DNA of 47,094 bases from Clostridia bacterium (GCA_017461005.1 JAFTZU010000056.1:1-47094), one strand, 5' to 3'. Positions 34,289-42,687 are shown, counted from the stretch's first letter. The notes: generated by a model not told the origin, from the sequence alone. Numbers and translations are program-made.

Positions 34289-35572
34289 ATGGCAAACGTA
34301 CGTCATTCTGTCGCACTGACTCTGGAAAAGTGTAAAGGGTGTACCCACTGTCTGCAGCGCTGCCCGACGGAAGCCATCCGCATCCGGGACGGACACGCGC
34401 AGATCACGACGACACTCTGCATCGACTGCGGCGAATGCATCCGGACCTGCGGGTACCAGGCGAAACATGCCGAAGCGGACCCCTTCGAATGCATTCAGGA
34501 CTACAAATTCAAGATCGCGCTGCCCGCCCCGGCACTCTATGGGCAGTTCGACCATCTCGATGACATCAACTATGTGCTGGAAGGCCTTTTGAAGATCGGC
34601 TTCGATGACATTTTCGAAGTGGCGCAGGCAGCCGAACTGGTCTCCGGATATTCCCGCCGCTACATCATGCGGGAGGACGTTCCGAAACCGGTCATCAGCT
34701 CCGCCTGTCCCGTCATCGGACGGCTCATCTCCATCCGCTATCCGGACCTCGTGGACAACGTCATGCCGCTCCACCCGCCGGTGGATATGGCGGCAAAACT
34801 GGCCCGGATCGTGGCATTGAAGGAACACCCGGAACTGACGGACGAAGACATCGGCATCTTCTTCATCTCGCCCTGTCCCGCCAAGGTCTCGTACCTGAAG
34901 CAGGAGGCCGAGGAAGACCGGAAACTGGTGGACGGCGTCCTCAGCATGACGGACATCTACAAACGCCTCGTGCAGGTCATGAAGCGTGGCGATGTACCGC
35001 CTCCCCGTTCCAAAACCGGCCGCGTCGGCATCCGCTGGGCGGGCTCCGGAGGAGAGGCGAAAGCCCTCTCGAAGCACCGTCACCTGGCAGCCTCCGGCAT
35101 CGAGAATGTCATCAAAGTACTCGACAGTATCGACAACGACACCTTACCGGACCTCGACTTCATCGAACTGAACGCGTGTCCGGGCGGATGTGTCGGCGGA
35201 GTGCTGGCCGTGGAGAACCCCTTCGTGGCCCGGTCCCGTCTCCTCTATGTGGAACGGACCATGCCGGAGTCCAGAAACTGGGACTTCTCCAAAAAGCAGG
35301 ACAGCACGTTCATCCCGGGAGACTATTTCCTGGAAGAGTCGCTGCTGTACGACCCGCCGGAAGCCCTGGACCCCGACCGCCGTCAGGCCCTCCTGAAACG
35401 GATGGAGCTCGAACGGATCGCAGGGGAGCTCCCGTCGCTGGACTGCGGCGCCTGCGGAGCCCCGACCTGCCGGGCACTGGCAGAGGACATCGTCCGTGGC
35501 ACCGCCACGATCAAAGACTGTCTGCTGCTGGACAGGGTCCGGAGCAACCAGACAAAGGAGGATGAGACATGA
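34289..35572 (+). CDS. HydS-like [FeFe] hydrogenase homologue, probable H2 or redox sensor
   Basis: A 427-residue protein. Two [4Fe-4S] sites open it (CKGCTHCLQRCP, CIDCGECIRTCG). A hydrogenase large-subunit domain follows: SSACP (C140) in place of TSCCP, SPCPAK (C196), and ACPGGCVGG (C297, C301), so the usual four Cys positions for an H-cluster are present while the proton-relay Cys is Ala. The C terminus has a further Fe-S motif CGACGAPTC with a later Cys (386, 389, 394, 411), as in PF04060. The family of sensory (group C) hydrogenases shows the same Cys-to-Ala change but usually has a PAS domain, absent here. A sensor or regulator of HydABC is the best guess. Motif copy GGCGATGTAC at 34988. 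Confidence 0.8.
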   Translation: MANVRHSVALTLEKCKGCTHCLQRCPTEAIRIRDGHAQITTTLCIDCGECIRTCGYQAKHAEADPFECIQDYKFKIALPAPALYGQFDHLDDINYVLEGLLKIGFDDIFEVAQAAELVSGYSRRYIMREDVPKPVISSACPVIGRLISIRYPDLVDNVMPLHPPVDMAAKLARIVALKEHPELTDEDIGIFFISPCPAKVSYLKQEAEEDRKLVDGVLSMTDIYKRLVQVMKRGDVPPPRSKTGRVGIRWAGSGGEAKALSKHRHLAASGIENVIKVLDSIDNDTLPDLDFIELNACPGGCVGGVLAVENPFVARSRLLYVERTMPESRNWDFSKKQDSTFIPGDYFLEESLLYDPPEALDPDRRQALLKRMELERIAGELPSLDCGACGAPTCRALAEDIVRGTATIKDCLLLDRVRSNQTKEDET

Positions 35573-35895
35573 CCGTACAGGAACTCGTCGATCGCCTCGG
35601 GCTCGACCCGGTGGCGCTCCCGCACCCGGAATACGAAGTCACCTCCGGCTATGTGGGCGATATGCCCTCGTGGGTCATGGGCAATGCCACGGAAGGCTGC
35701 GCCTGGGTGACCATCCTCAACAACCGTAACATTGCGGCGGTGGCCGTGCTGATCGAAATGGCATGCGTCATCGTCACGGAAGGTGCCGGAGTCTCGGAGG
35801 AAGTGGCGCAGGTCGCCATGGAGCAGGAAGTGAACCTTCTCTGCACCGAAAAGAGCTCCTTCGACACCGTAGCAAGAATGGCGGAATTTTTATGA
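35569..35895 (+). CDS. Second DRTGG-like protein in the hydrogenase operon
   Basis: A 108-residue protein with the DRTGG/HprK-N-like pattern: VQELVDRLGLDPVA, then GYVGDMPSWVMGNATEGCAWV, ILNNRNIAAVAVLIEMACVI and an end similar to sensor-type SSFDTVARMAEFL. It overlaps the previous gene (ATGA) and the next one (ATGA), so the three are translated together. Function is unknown; similar genes sit in the hyd operon of Thermotoga and Clostridia. Confidence 0.75.
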   Translation: MTVQELVDRLGLDPVALPHPEYEVTSGYVGDMPSWVMGNATEGCAWVTILNNRNIAAVAVLIEMACVIVTEGAGVSEEVAQVAMEQEVNLLCTEKSSFDTVARMAEFL

Positions 35896-36617
35896 GAACG
35901 GTTTTTGTCGATCTGCACAACCACTCCTGCCTGTCTCCCTGCGGGGAAGACGAGATGGTGCCCGCGCTGGTGGCGGGGCTCCACAAACTGGCGGGCGTGG
36001 ACGTCGCGGCTCTGACGGACCATAACACGACCCGGAACTGCCCGGCGTTCTTCGAGGCGGCAGAGGCCTACGGCCTGTCTCCGCTGGCGGGGATGGAACT
36101 GACGACCGCGGAGGACATCCATGTCATCTGCCTGTTCCTCACCTGTGAAGAGGCGGCAGCCTTTGAAGAAAAGGTATACGAGCACCGGGTACTCATCAAA
36201 AACAAAGTCAATATTTTCGGAAACCAACTCATCGTCGACGCGAACGACAAGGTCATCGGGGAAGACCCGTACTACCTGCCGAACGCGACGACCCTGACAC
36301 TGGAAGAGGCCTATGACCTGGCGACCTCCATGGGAGGTGTCTGTCACCCGGCCCACGTCGATCGCCCTTCGAACGGACTCATCGCGGTCCTCGGCGACGT
36401 CCCGGAACATCCGGCTTACCGTTTCGCGGAGTACAACGACCCCGCGAACATCGAGCCCTACCGGGAGAAGTACCCGAGGCTTCGCGACATGCAGGTCATC
36501 TATGGTTCAGACGCCCACCGGCCGGACGCGGTTCCGGAGGAGGCTGTCTTTTCCATCGAAGTGGACGACGAAGGGACCCCCGCGGAAGCGGTCTTCCGTT
36601 ATCTGAAGGGGGAATGA
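35892..36617 (+). CDS. PHP-domain phosphoesterase in the hydrogenase operon
   Basis: A 241-residue PHP-domain metalloprotein. The metal-binding motifs are visible: DLHNHSCLSPCG near the start, ALTDHNTT, GMELTT, CHPAHVDRPSNG and YGSDAHRPD. PHP proteins hydrolyse phosphate esters or nucleotides. The ATG at 35892 overlaps the previous stop, and the family N terminus VDLHNHS starts six residues in; a longer open frame upstream overlaps the neighbour and is not used. Its substrate, perhaps a signalling nucleotide for this operon, is unknown. Confidence 0.88.
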   Translation: MRTVFVDLHNHSCLSPCGEDEMVPALVAGLHKLAGVDVAALTDHNTTRNCPAFFEAAEAYGLSPLAGMELTTAEDIHVICLFLTCEEAAAFEEKVYEHRVLIKNKVNIFGNQLIVDANDKVIGEDPYYLPNATTLTLEEAYDLATSMGGVCHPAHVDRPSNGLIAVLGDVPEHPAYRFAEYNDPANIEPYREKYPRLRDMQVIYGSDAHRPDAVPEEAVFSIEVDDEGTPAEAVFRYLKGE

Positions 36618-36620
36618 GAC

Positions 36621-37181
36621 GTGCAGGAACTTTCTCTGAACATCCTGGACATCACGATGAACGGCATCGCCGCGGGCGCCGACACGATGCGCATCAGCAT
36701 CGAGGAAGCTTACCCGGCCATGACCATCAGCATCCGGGACAACGGGTGCGGTCTCTCCGAAGAGACGCTGGAAAAACTCCGCGACCCGTTTTTCACGAGC
36801 CGGACTACCCGCAAAGTCGGGATGGGCGTCCCGCTCTTTGAGATGCAGGCCGAGATGACCGGCGGGAATCTCGAGATCTCGTCGGTGGAAGAACCGGCCG
36901 AGGGGCACGGGACCACCTTCAAAGCCCTGTTCTACATGCACAACATCAACTTTGTGCCGCTGGGCGATATGGTCTCCACGCTCATCACCCTCATCCAGGG
37001 CAATCCGAACATCGATTTCATCTATCATCACCACACAGCGAATGGGGACGTCGACCTTGACATGCGCGAAGTTAGGGAGACTTTGGGCGATGTACCGGTC
37101 AACGAACCCGACATCCTGCTGTGGCTGCAATCTTTCTTAGAAGAACAGTATGAAGCTATCAAGGAAGGAGAACGCTTATGA
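36621..37181 (+). CDS. Sensor-kinase-like GHKL ATPase in the hydrogenase operon
   Basis: A 186-residue protein with a histidine-kinase-type ATPase domain. The N box is LDITMNGIAAGA, G1 is RDNGCGLSEE, F box PFFTSR, G2 is KVGMGVPLFEMQAEMTGG, and GHGTTFKALF ends the sheet. It lacks a dimerisation/His domain, so it is not a classical kinase. The C-terminal 70 residues (NINFVPLGDMVSTLITLIQG onward) form an added helical domain. It starts with GTG 3 bp after the PHP gene and overlaps the next gene by 4 bp. Motif copy at 37086-37095. Confidence 0.82.
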   Translation: MQELSLNILDITMNGIAAGADTMRISIEEAYPAMTISIRDNGCGLSEETLEKLRDPFFTSRTTRKVGMGVPLFEMQAEMTGGNLEISSVEEPAEGHGTTFKALFYMHNINFVPLGDMVSTLITLIQGNPNIDFIYHHHTANGDVDLDMREVRETLGDVPVNEPDILLWLQSFLEEQYEAIKEGERL

Positions 37182-37546
37182 AGAGTTTGGAAGAACTCGC
37201 TCGTATCCGTGAACAAACAAAAGCGAAGATCGCTCTCCGTGAAAAGGAAGGCGCCGTACGCGTTGTCGTCGGCATGGCGACCTGCGGCATCGCCGCCGGT
37301 GCGCGTCCGGTCCTGTCCACTTTCGTGGAAGAAGTCAACGGCTCCGGCATCGGCGACAAAGTCAGCGTCGAACAGACCGGCTGCATCGGCATCTGCCAGT
37401 ATGAGCCCGTTGTCGAGATCTTCGACGGCGATGAAAAGACGACCTACGTCAAGATGACGGCAGACAAGGCGAAACGCGTTGTCGCCGAGCACCTCGTCAA
37501 GGGCAACGTCGTCACCGAGTACACCATCGGCGCCGCGAAGGTCTGA
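37178..37546 (+). CDS. [2Fe-2S] thioredoxin-like ferredoxin
   Basis: A 122-residue thioredoxin-like [2Fe-2S] protein of the type found beside HydB. The N-terminal helix SLEELARIREQTKAK leads to VGMATCGIAAGARPVL (first Cys) and TGCIGICQYEP (second and third Cys), followed by a beta strand and the tail VVTEYTIGAAKV. The usual fourth Cys is not evident in the expected place, so cluster ligation should be checked. It overlaps the preceding gene and precedes hydB by 19 bp. Confidence 0.8.
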   Translation: MKSLEELARIREQTKAKIALREKEGAVRVVVGMATCGIAAGARPVLSTFVEEVNGSGIGDKVSVEQTGCIGICQYEPVVEIFDGDEKTTYVKMTADKAKRVVAEHLVKGNVVTEYTIGAAKV

Positions 37547-37565
37547 CGAACAGGAGGGCATTATT

Positions 37566-39374
37566 ATGATAAGATCTCATGTTATGATCTGCGGCGGTTC
37601 GGGCTGTACCGCCAGCGGAAGCAAAGCATTGCAGGAGGCCATGGAGAAAGAACTGGTGGCAAAAGACCTCCAGGACGAAGTCAAAGTGGTCCAGACCGGC
37701 TGTTTCGGTCTCTGCGAACTCGGCCCCATCATGGTCGTTTACCCCGGCGATGTCTTCTACAGCCGTGTCACGGTCGATGACATCCCCGAAATCGTGGAAG
37801 AGCACCTCCTGAAGGGCCGTATCGTGGATCGCCTTGTCCACGAGGACGAAGTCCTGAAAGAGCAGGTCACCTCTCTGAATGACACGAGCTTCTACCAGGT
37901 CCAGAAGAGAGTCGCGCTCAAGAACTGCGGCCTCATCGACCCGGAGAGCATCGATGAATATCTGGCGATGGACGGTTATGTCGCCCTGCAGAAAGTCCTG
38001 CAGGAGATGACTCCGGACGACGTCATCCAGGTCATGCTCGACTCCGGCCTCCGCGGACGCGGCGGCGCCGGTTTCCCGACGGGCCTCAAGTGGAAATTCG
38101 CCAAGGGCTATGACGCACCGCAGAAGTTCGTCTGCTGTAACGCCGACGAAGGCGACCCCGGTGCCTTCATGGACCGTTCCATCCTGGAAGGCGACCCCCA
38201 CGTGGTCCTCGAAGCCATGACCATCGCCGGTTACGCGATCGGCGCGAACCAGGGTTACATCTACGTCCGCGCGGAGTATCCGATCGCGGTCCAGCGTCTG
38301 AAGATCGCCCTTGACCAGGCCCATGAGTACGGCCTCCTCGGCAAGAACATCATGGAGACCGGATTCGATTTCGATATCGACATCCGCCTCGGCGCCGGCG
38401 CATTCGTCTGCGGCGAAGAGACGGCCCTCATGACCTCCATCGAAGGCAACCGCGGTGAGCCCCGTCCCCGTCCTCCGTTCCCGGCCGAAAAGGGTCTGTT
38501 CCAGAGCCCGTCCATCCTGAACAACGTTGAGACCTGGGCGAACATCCCCCAGATCATCATCAACGGTCCGGAATGGTTCGCAGCCATGGGTACCGAGAAG
38601 TCCAAGGGTACCAAGGTCTTCGCCCTCGGCGGCAAGATCAAGCACACCGGCCTCGTCGAGATCCCGATGGGTACCACCCTTCGCACCGTCATCGAAGAAG
38701 TCGGCGGCGGTATCCCGAACGGCAAGAAATTCAAAGCGGCGCAGACCGGCGGCCCGTCCGGCGGCTGTATCCCCGCATCTCACATCGACGTCCAGATGGA
38801 CTATGAGCACCTCGCCGAGATCGGATCCATCATGGGTTCCGGCGGACTCATCGTCATGGACGAAGACAACTGCATGGTCGACATCGCGAAATTCTTCCTG
38901 AAGTTCACGGTCGACGAATCCTGCGGTAAATGTACGCCCTGCCGCATCGGTACCAGAAGAATGCTCGAGATCCTCGACCGCATCACCGAAGGCAAAGGCA
39001 CCATGGAAGATATCGACAAGCTGGAAGAGCTCGCCTATTACATCAAGGAGAACGCACTCTGCGGCCTTGGTCAGACGGCTCCGAACCCGGTCCTGTCCAC
39101 CATCCGTTTCTTCCGCGACGAGTACATCGCCCACATCCAGGACAAGAAATGTCCCGCCGGCGTATGTACCGCGCTGCTCTCCTACGTCATCGACCCGGAG
39201 AAATGTATCGGCTGCACCATGTGTCAGCGGAACTGCCCGGCCGACGCCATCTCTGTCACCGACTACGTGGCAGAAGGCCACAAGAAGCCGTCGCTCGCCA
39301 TTGACACTGACAAGTGCATCAAGTGCGGCGCCTGCATGAACAATTGTAAGTTCGGCGCTATTTCGAAGCAGTAA
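37566..39374 (+). CDS. hydB: HydB / NuoF-like flavin and Fe-S subunit of the bifurcating hydrogenase
   Basis: A 602-residue subunit that binds NAD(H) and FMN and is the proposed bifurcation site. Residues 1-90 are a thioredoxin-like [2Fe-2S] domain (CGGSGC, CFGLCELG). The FMN and NADH sites follow: GRGGAGFPTGLKW, NADEGDPGAFMDR, GAGAFVCGEETALM and EGNRGEPRPRPPFP. The [4Fe-4S] ligand set is ESCGKCTPCRIGT. Two C-terminal [4Fe-4S] sites end it (CIGCTMCQRNCPADAI, CIKCGACMNNCKFGAI). The ATG at 37566 gives the family N terminus; the longer frame overlaps the preceding gene. AGGAGGG precedes it. Confidence 0.95.
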   Translation: MIRSHVMICGGSGCTASGSKALQEAMEKELVAKDLQDEVKVVQTGCFGLCELGPIMVVYPGDVFYSRVTVDDIPEIVEEHLLKGRIVDRLVHEDEVLKEQVTSLNDTSFYQVQKRVALKNCGLIDPESIDEYLAMDGYVALQKVLQEMTPDDVIQVMLDSGLRGRGGAGFPTGLKWKFAKGYDAPQKFVCCNADEGDPGAFMDRSILEGDPHVVLEAMTIAGYAIGANQGYIYVRAEYPIAVQRLKIALDQAHEYGLLGKNIMETGFDFDIDIRLGAGAFVCGEETALMTSIEGNRGEPRPRPPFPAEKGLFQSPSILNNVETWANIPQIIINGPEWFAAMGTEKSKGTKVFALGGKIKHTGLVEIPMGTTLRTVIEEVGGGIPNGKKFKAAQTGGPSGGCIPASHIDVQMDYEHLAEIGSIMGSGGLIVMDEDNCMVDIAKFFLKFTVDESCGKCTPCRIGTRRMLEILDRITEGKGTMEDIDKLEELAYYIKENALCGLGQTAPNPVLSTIRFFRDEYIAHIQDKKCPAGVCTALLSYVIDPEKCIGCTMCQRNCPADAISVTDYVAEGHKKPSLAIDTDKCIKCGACMNNCKFGAISKQ

Positions 39375-39386
39375 GGAGGAACGTTC

Positions 39387-41144
39387 ATGGATACCATTAC
39401 CTTGAAAATCGATGGAGTAGAAGTGACGGTCCCCAAGGGATATACAGTTCTTCAGGCAGCTCATGAAGCGGCCATCAAGATCCCGACACTCTGCTACCTC
39501 AAAGAGATCAACGAGATCGGCGCCTGCCGCATGTGTCTCGTCGAAGTCAAAGGCTCTCCGAAACTGGCGGCTGCCTGCGTATTCCCCGCAGCGGACGGCA
39601 TGGAAGTCTACACCAACACCCCGCGGATCATCGAGAACCGGAAAAAGACCCTCGAACTGATCCTTTCCAACCACAGAAAAGAATGTCTGTCCTGCGTCCG
39701 TTCCGGCAAGTGCGAGCTCCAGCAGCTCTGCCAGGAATACGGCATCGAGGACGAGAACTACTATGCGGGCGCGAACCCGGTCTTCGAGATCGACGATTCT
39801 GCCGCTCACATGGTTCGCGACAACTCCAAGTGCATCCTTTGCCGTCGCTGCGTCGCCGCCTGTACGGTGAGCCAGGGCATCGGCTGCATCGGCCCGAACA
39901 ACCGCGGCTTCGACACGAACATCGGTTCTGTCTTCGATCTGCCGCTGGCTGAGACGTCCTGCATCCACTGCGGACAGTGCATCGCGGTCTGCCCGACCGG
40001 TGCCATCTATGAGAAAGACTCCGTCGACGATGTCTTTGCGGCGATCCACGATCCGAGCAAACACGTCCTCGTCCAGGTCGCTCCCGCCGTCCGTGCCGGC
40101 CTTGCCGAATGCTTCGACAAGCCCATCGGCACCGACGCCCAGGGCAAGATGGCTGCCGCCATGCGCAGACTCGGCTTCGACAAAGTCTTCGACACCGTCT
40201 TCTCCGCCGACCTCACCATCATGGAAGAGGCCAACGAGTTCATCGACCGTGTTTCGAACGGCGGCGTCCTGCCGATGATCACCTCCTGCTCGCCGGGATG
40301 GGTCAAGTTCTGTGAAACCTACTATCCGGACATGATCCCGAATCTGTCCACCTGTAAATCGCCCCAGGGTATGTTCGGCGCAGTCGCGAAGAGCTACTAT
40401 GCCGAGAAAGAGGGCATCGACCCGAAAGACATCGTCATGGTCTCCATCATGCCCTGTACCGCGAAGAAGTTCGAGTATGGACGTCCCGAGATGAACATCG
40501 ACGGGCTCAGAGACAACGATTACGTCCTGACCACCCGTGAGTTCGGCCGCATGATCAAACGTGCCGGCATCAACTGGGATATGCTTCCCGAAGAAGACTT
40601 CGACCTGCCGCTCGGTCTCGGTACCGGCGCCGGCGTCATCTTCGGTGCCACCGGCGGCGTCATGGAAGCGGCACTTCGTACCGCTGTCGAGACCCTCACC
40701 GGTGAGGAACTGCCGAACGTCGACTTCGAAGACGTCCGCGGTCTCAAGGACATCCGTACCGCGACCTACGAAGTGGCCGGTCTCACCGTCCGCGTCGCTG
40801 TCACCTCCGGTCTGGCGAACGCCCGCAAGCTCCTTGACATGGTCAAGGCCGGCGAGCTCGAAGTCGACTTCATCGAAGTCATGGCCTGCCCCGGCGGCTG
40901 CGTCAACGGCGGCGGTCAGCCCCAGGTCCATGCGGACATCCGCAACTTCGTCGACATCCGTGCCGAGCGCGCCAAAGTCCTCTATGCTCTGGACAAAGGC
41001 AACGCCATCCGGAAGTCCCACGAGAACCCCGCCATCAAGGAGATCTACGAGACCTTCCTCGGCGAACCCGGCTCTCACCTTGCGCACAAGCTGCTCCACA
41101 CCACGTACACCGAACGCAAAGTCAACGGCAACTGGGAAAAGTAA
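39387..41144 (+). CDS. hydA: HydA, catalytic subunit of the bifurcating [FeFe] hydrogenase
   Basis: A 585-residue catalytic subunit that makes or uses H2. In order: a [2Fe-2S] ferredoxin domain (about 1-80, CRMC), the His-Cys3 site HRKECLSCVRSGKCELQQ, two [4Fe-4S] sites (CILCRRCVAAC, CIHCGQCIAVCP), then the H-cluster domain. Its motifs are TSCSPGW (299-305), IMPCTAKKFE (C357) and EVMACPGGCVNGGGQ (C501, C505). The second Cys of the usual TSCCP is Ser302. The small-subunit-like end NPAIKEIYETFLGEPGS follows. AAGGAGG precedes the ATG. Maturases HydE, HydF and HydG are not in the window. Confidence 0.95.
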   Translation: MDTITLKIDGVEVTVPKGYTVLQAAHEAAIKIPTLCYLKEINEIGACRMCLVEVKGSPKLAAACVFPAADGMEVYTNTPRIIENRKKTLELILSNHRKECLSCVRSGKCELQQLCQEYGIEDENYYAGANPVFEIDDSAAHMVRDNSKCILCRRCVAACTVSQGIGCIGPNNRGFDTNIGSVFDLPLAETSCIHCGQCIAVCPTGAIYEKDSVDDVFAAIHDPSKHVLVQVAPAVRAGLAECFDKPIGTDAQGKMAAAMRRLGFDKVFDTVFSADLTIMEEANEFIDRVSNGGVLPMITSCSPGWVKFCETYYPDMIPNLSTCKSPQGMFGAVAKSYYAEKEGIDPKDIVMVSIMPCTAKKFEYGRPEMNIDGLRDNDYVLTTREFGRMIKRAGINWDMLPEEDFDLPLGLGTGAGVIFGATGGVMEAALRTAVETLTGEELPNVDFEDVRGLKDIRTATYEVAGLTVRVAVTSGLANARKLLDMVKAGELEVDFIEVMACPGGCVNGGGQPQVHADIRNFVDIRAERAKVLYALDKGNAIRKSHENPAIKEIYETFLGEPGSHLAHKLLHTTYTERKVNGNWEK

Positions 41145-41227
41145 GCAGTGCCCCGCTCAGCAGCGCAGCACACCTGCCCCGCTGAGCCTCCAACGCAAAT
41201 CATCCATTCGCAATGTTTGATGCGCGA

Positions 41228-41260
41228 AGCCCCCGGCGCCTTCCGGCACCGGGGGCTTTC
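41228..41260 (+). terminator. Terminator of the hydrogenase operon
   Basis: A GC-rich stem AGCCCCCGG/CCGGGGGCT with an inner GCC/GGC pair, followed by TTTC. The short DNA before it carries TGCCCCGCT twice (41148 and 41175). Confidence 0.8.
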
Positions 41261-41621
41261 TGATGCCCTGCACTTGAAGCATGGACCCCTATACAACTCC
41301 GAATTTTGTCAAAGCTTCGCATTGGCGATTTACCCCTCACTTGCAGTGCCACTGGCAAAGCTTCCGCGGTGATATCCGCGTTCCAGCAGAGCTGTCCGCG
41401 TACTTACGCCCTCTGCTGCACTCCGGGCGTGGGTGCCACAGTGCTCCGGCGCTGTCAAGGGCGCTCCCGAGCGCCGCATTCCGTGCGGCTCAGCCCTATG
41501 ACAGCCCCTCCGCCTTGCGGCACGGGGCAAACAACAGGCCAAAGGGGCACTGCGGCCCTTCGGCCTGCCAAACAATTATGGGGAAGCCATGAGTGACAGG
41601 GGAAAAGCAGTTTTTGTAGAA
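41261..41621. other. Gene-free GC-rich stretch before the hairpin array
   Basis: A 360-bp stretch with no credible gene. Short open frames exist on both strands but lack ribosome binding sites, family matches and normal codon use. It holds small inverted repeats such as CGCGG-tgat-ATCCGCG (about 41367) and GGGCGCTCCCGAGCGCC (about 41459), and one copy of the window motif (GGCGATTTAC, 41324-41333). It could be a decayed mobile repeat or a non-coding RNA. Confidence 0.5.
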
Positions 41622-41796
41622 GTCCATACAAATCGCTTGTTTTTGTAAATTTGTATGGACTTTTTTAGGGTTTTCAGGCGTTTTTCGAAAAATCGTCCAT
41701 ACAAATCGAGAAAAATCAGTTATTTGTATGGACACTAACCTGAAATTCCCCGAATTTATCCATACAAATTGAAGAAAAAAGGGAATTTGTATGGAT
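41622..41796. repeat. Array of three matching inverted repeats
   Basis: Three hairpin units with arms of 12 bp. GTCCATACAAAT and ATTTGTATGGAC occur at 41622-41633/41649-41660 and at 41695-41706/41722-41733. A variant, ATCCATACAAAT and ATTTGTATGGAT, occurs at 41758-41769/41785-41796. Every loop is exactly 15 nt, with different loop sequences. Units start 73 and 63 bp apart. The compensating end change in unit three (G to A with C to T) keeps pairing, which argues for a conserved structure. Confidence 0.92.
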
Positions 41797-41849
41797 ATTT
41801 TGCTTTTTTGCATATTAGTGTGCTCTACCCTACCCGGGAGAAAAGTTCA

Positions 41850-41921
41850 GCCCTGCTGTTGCGGCCAAAACGGAGAAGTGCTGATAACCAGATCGTAAAA
41901 GCATGTGCCGCACAGCAGGGC
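41850..41921. repeat. Long inverted repeat after the hairpin array
   Basis: Arms GCCCTGCTGTTGCGGC (41850-41865) and GCCGCACAGCAGGGC (41907-41921) pair along their length with one bulged T; the loop is 41 nt. A further near-palindrome TGTGCGCGTGCGCACA lies at 41931-41946. No gene is supported between 41797 and the flavin reductase. Confidence 0.75.
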
Positions 41922-41989
41922 GTCAGTCGGTGTGCGCGTGCGCACAAATGCATCGACATATTTCAGTTTGTTGAAGTTCGGGATAGGGT

Positions 41990-42018
41990 TTGGGGTTTGA
42001 GAATGCACGTGATATAAT
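41990..42018 (+). promoter_or_regulatory. Promoter of the flavin reductase gene
   Basis: A perfect -10 TATAAT (42013-42018) with a partial -35 TTGGGG (41990-41995) and 17-bp spacer. Confidence 0.6.
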
Positions 42019-42088
42019 GAGCATGTCGATAAGAAAAAGTTATCGAAAGATGACCTTATTTGGTATCGAAGAAAAGGAGAACTCAACT

Positions 42089-42655
42089 ATGAAAAAAGAT
42101 ATTGGCGCTGCTGCCCTTGTGACCCCGATGCCCGTCTGCATCGTTGCCGCTTATGATGCCGAAGGCAAACCGAATGCCATGAACGCTGCCTGGGGCATGA
42201 ACTCCGGCCGCGATGAAGTCGCGCTGTTCATCAGCAAACCCCATAAGACCACGAAGAACATCCTCGAGACCAAAGCCTTCACCGTCAGCATCGCGGACGC
42301 CGCCAACGTCGTCCCGGCAGACTATGTCGGCATCGACTCCGGTAACAAAGTCGAGAACAAGTTCGAGAAGTCCGGCCTGCATGAGACCAGGAGCAAGTTC
42401 GTCAATGCGCCGGTCATCGAAGAGTTCCCGCTCGTCATGGAATGCGAGCTCGAGGAAGTCATCGATACCGAGCACACCTTCGCCATCATCGGCAAGGTCG
42501 TGAACACACAGGCAGAGGAAGCCGTTCTTGGTGAAGACGGAAAAGTCGACATCACGAAGCTGAACGCCATTTCCTTCGACACCTTCCACTTCGGCTACTA
42601 TGCCCTCGGCGAGAAAGTCGCCCAGGCATGGGATGCCGGTAAGGCACTTGTCTGA
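42089..42655 (+). CDS. Flavin reductase-like FMN-binding protein
   Basis: A 188-residue cytosolic protein of the flavin reductase/split-barrel family (PF01613). KDIGAAALVTPMPVCIVAAY is the first barrel strand region, NAMNAAWGMNSGRDEVALFI follows, then SKPHKTTKNILETKAFTVSI with the FMN-contacting Thr and Lys, and YVGIDSGNKVENKFEKSGL. Such proteins bind FMN and may reduce flavins with NAD(P)H. The ATG at 42089 has AAAGGAGA at 42073-42080; the open frame extends upstream through the promoter and is not used. Confidence 0.9.
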   Translation: MKKDIGAAALVTPMPVCIVAAYDAEGKPNAMNAAWGMNSGRDEVALFISKPHKTTKNILETKAFTVSIADAANVVPADYVGIDSGNKVENKFEKSGLHETRSKFVNAPVIEEFPLVMECELEEVIDTEHTFAIIGKVVNTQAEEAVLGEDGKVDITKLNAISFDTFHFGYYALGEKVAQAWDAGKALV

Positions 42656-42687
42656 TCGCATGCCAAACGTGAGGACGCAGTGAACTG

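Noticed and set aside
37512-41099. A 1195-codon open frame on the minus strand across hydB and hydA.
   Set aside because: It is a shadow of strong codon bias (GAC, GTC and ATC read as open codons in the opposite phase). It lacks a ribosome binding site and family motifs, and the plus-strand genes are certain.
41622-41796. CRISPR array.
   Set aside because: Only three units, each an inverted repeat with a 15-nt loop, irregular distances between units, and no cas genes nearby.
41306-41813. Small open frames in the gap after hydA, including one on the minus strand through the hairpin array.
   Set aside because: No ribosome binding sites, no family likeness, codon use unlike real genes, and overlap with inverted repeats.
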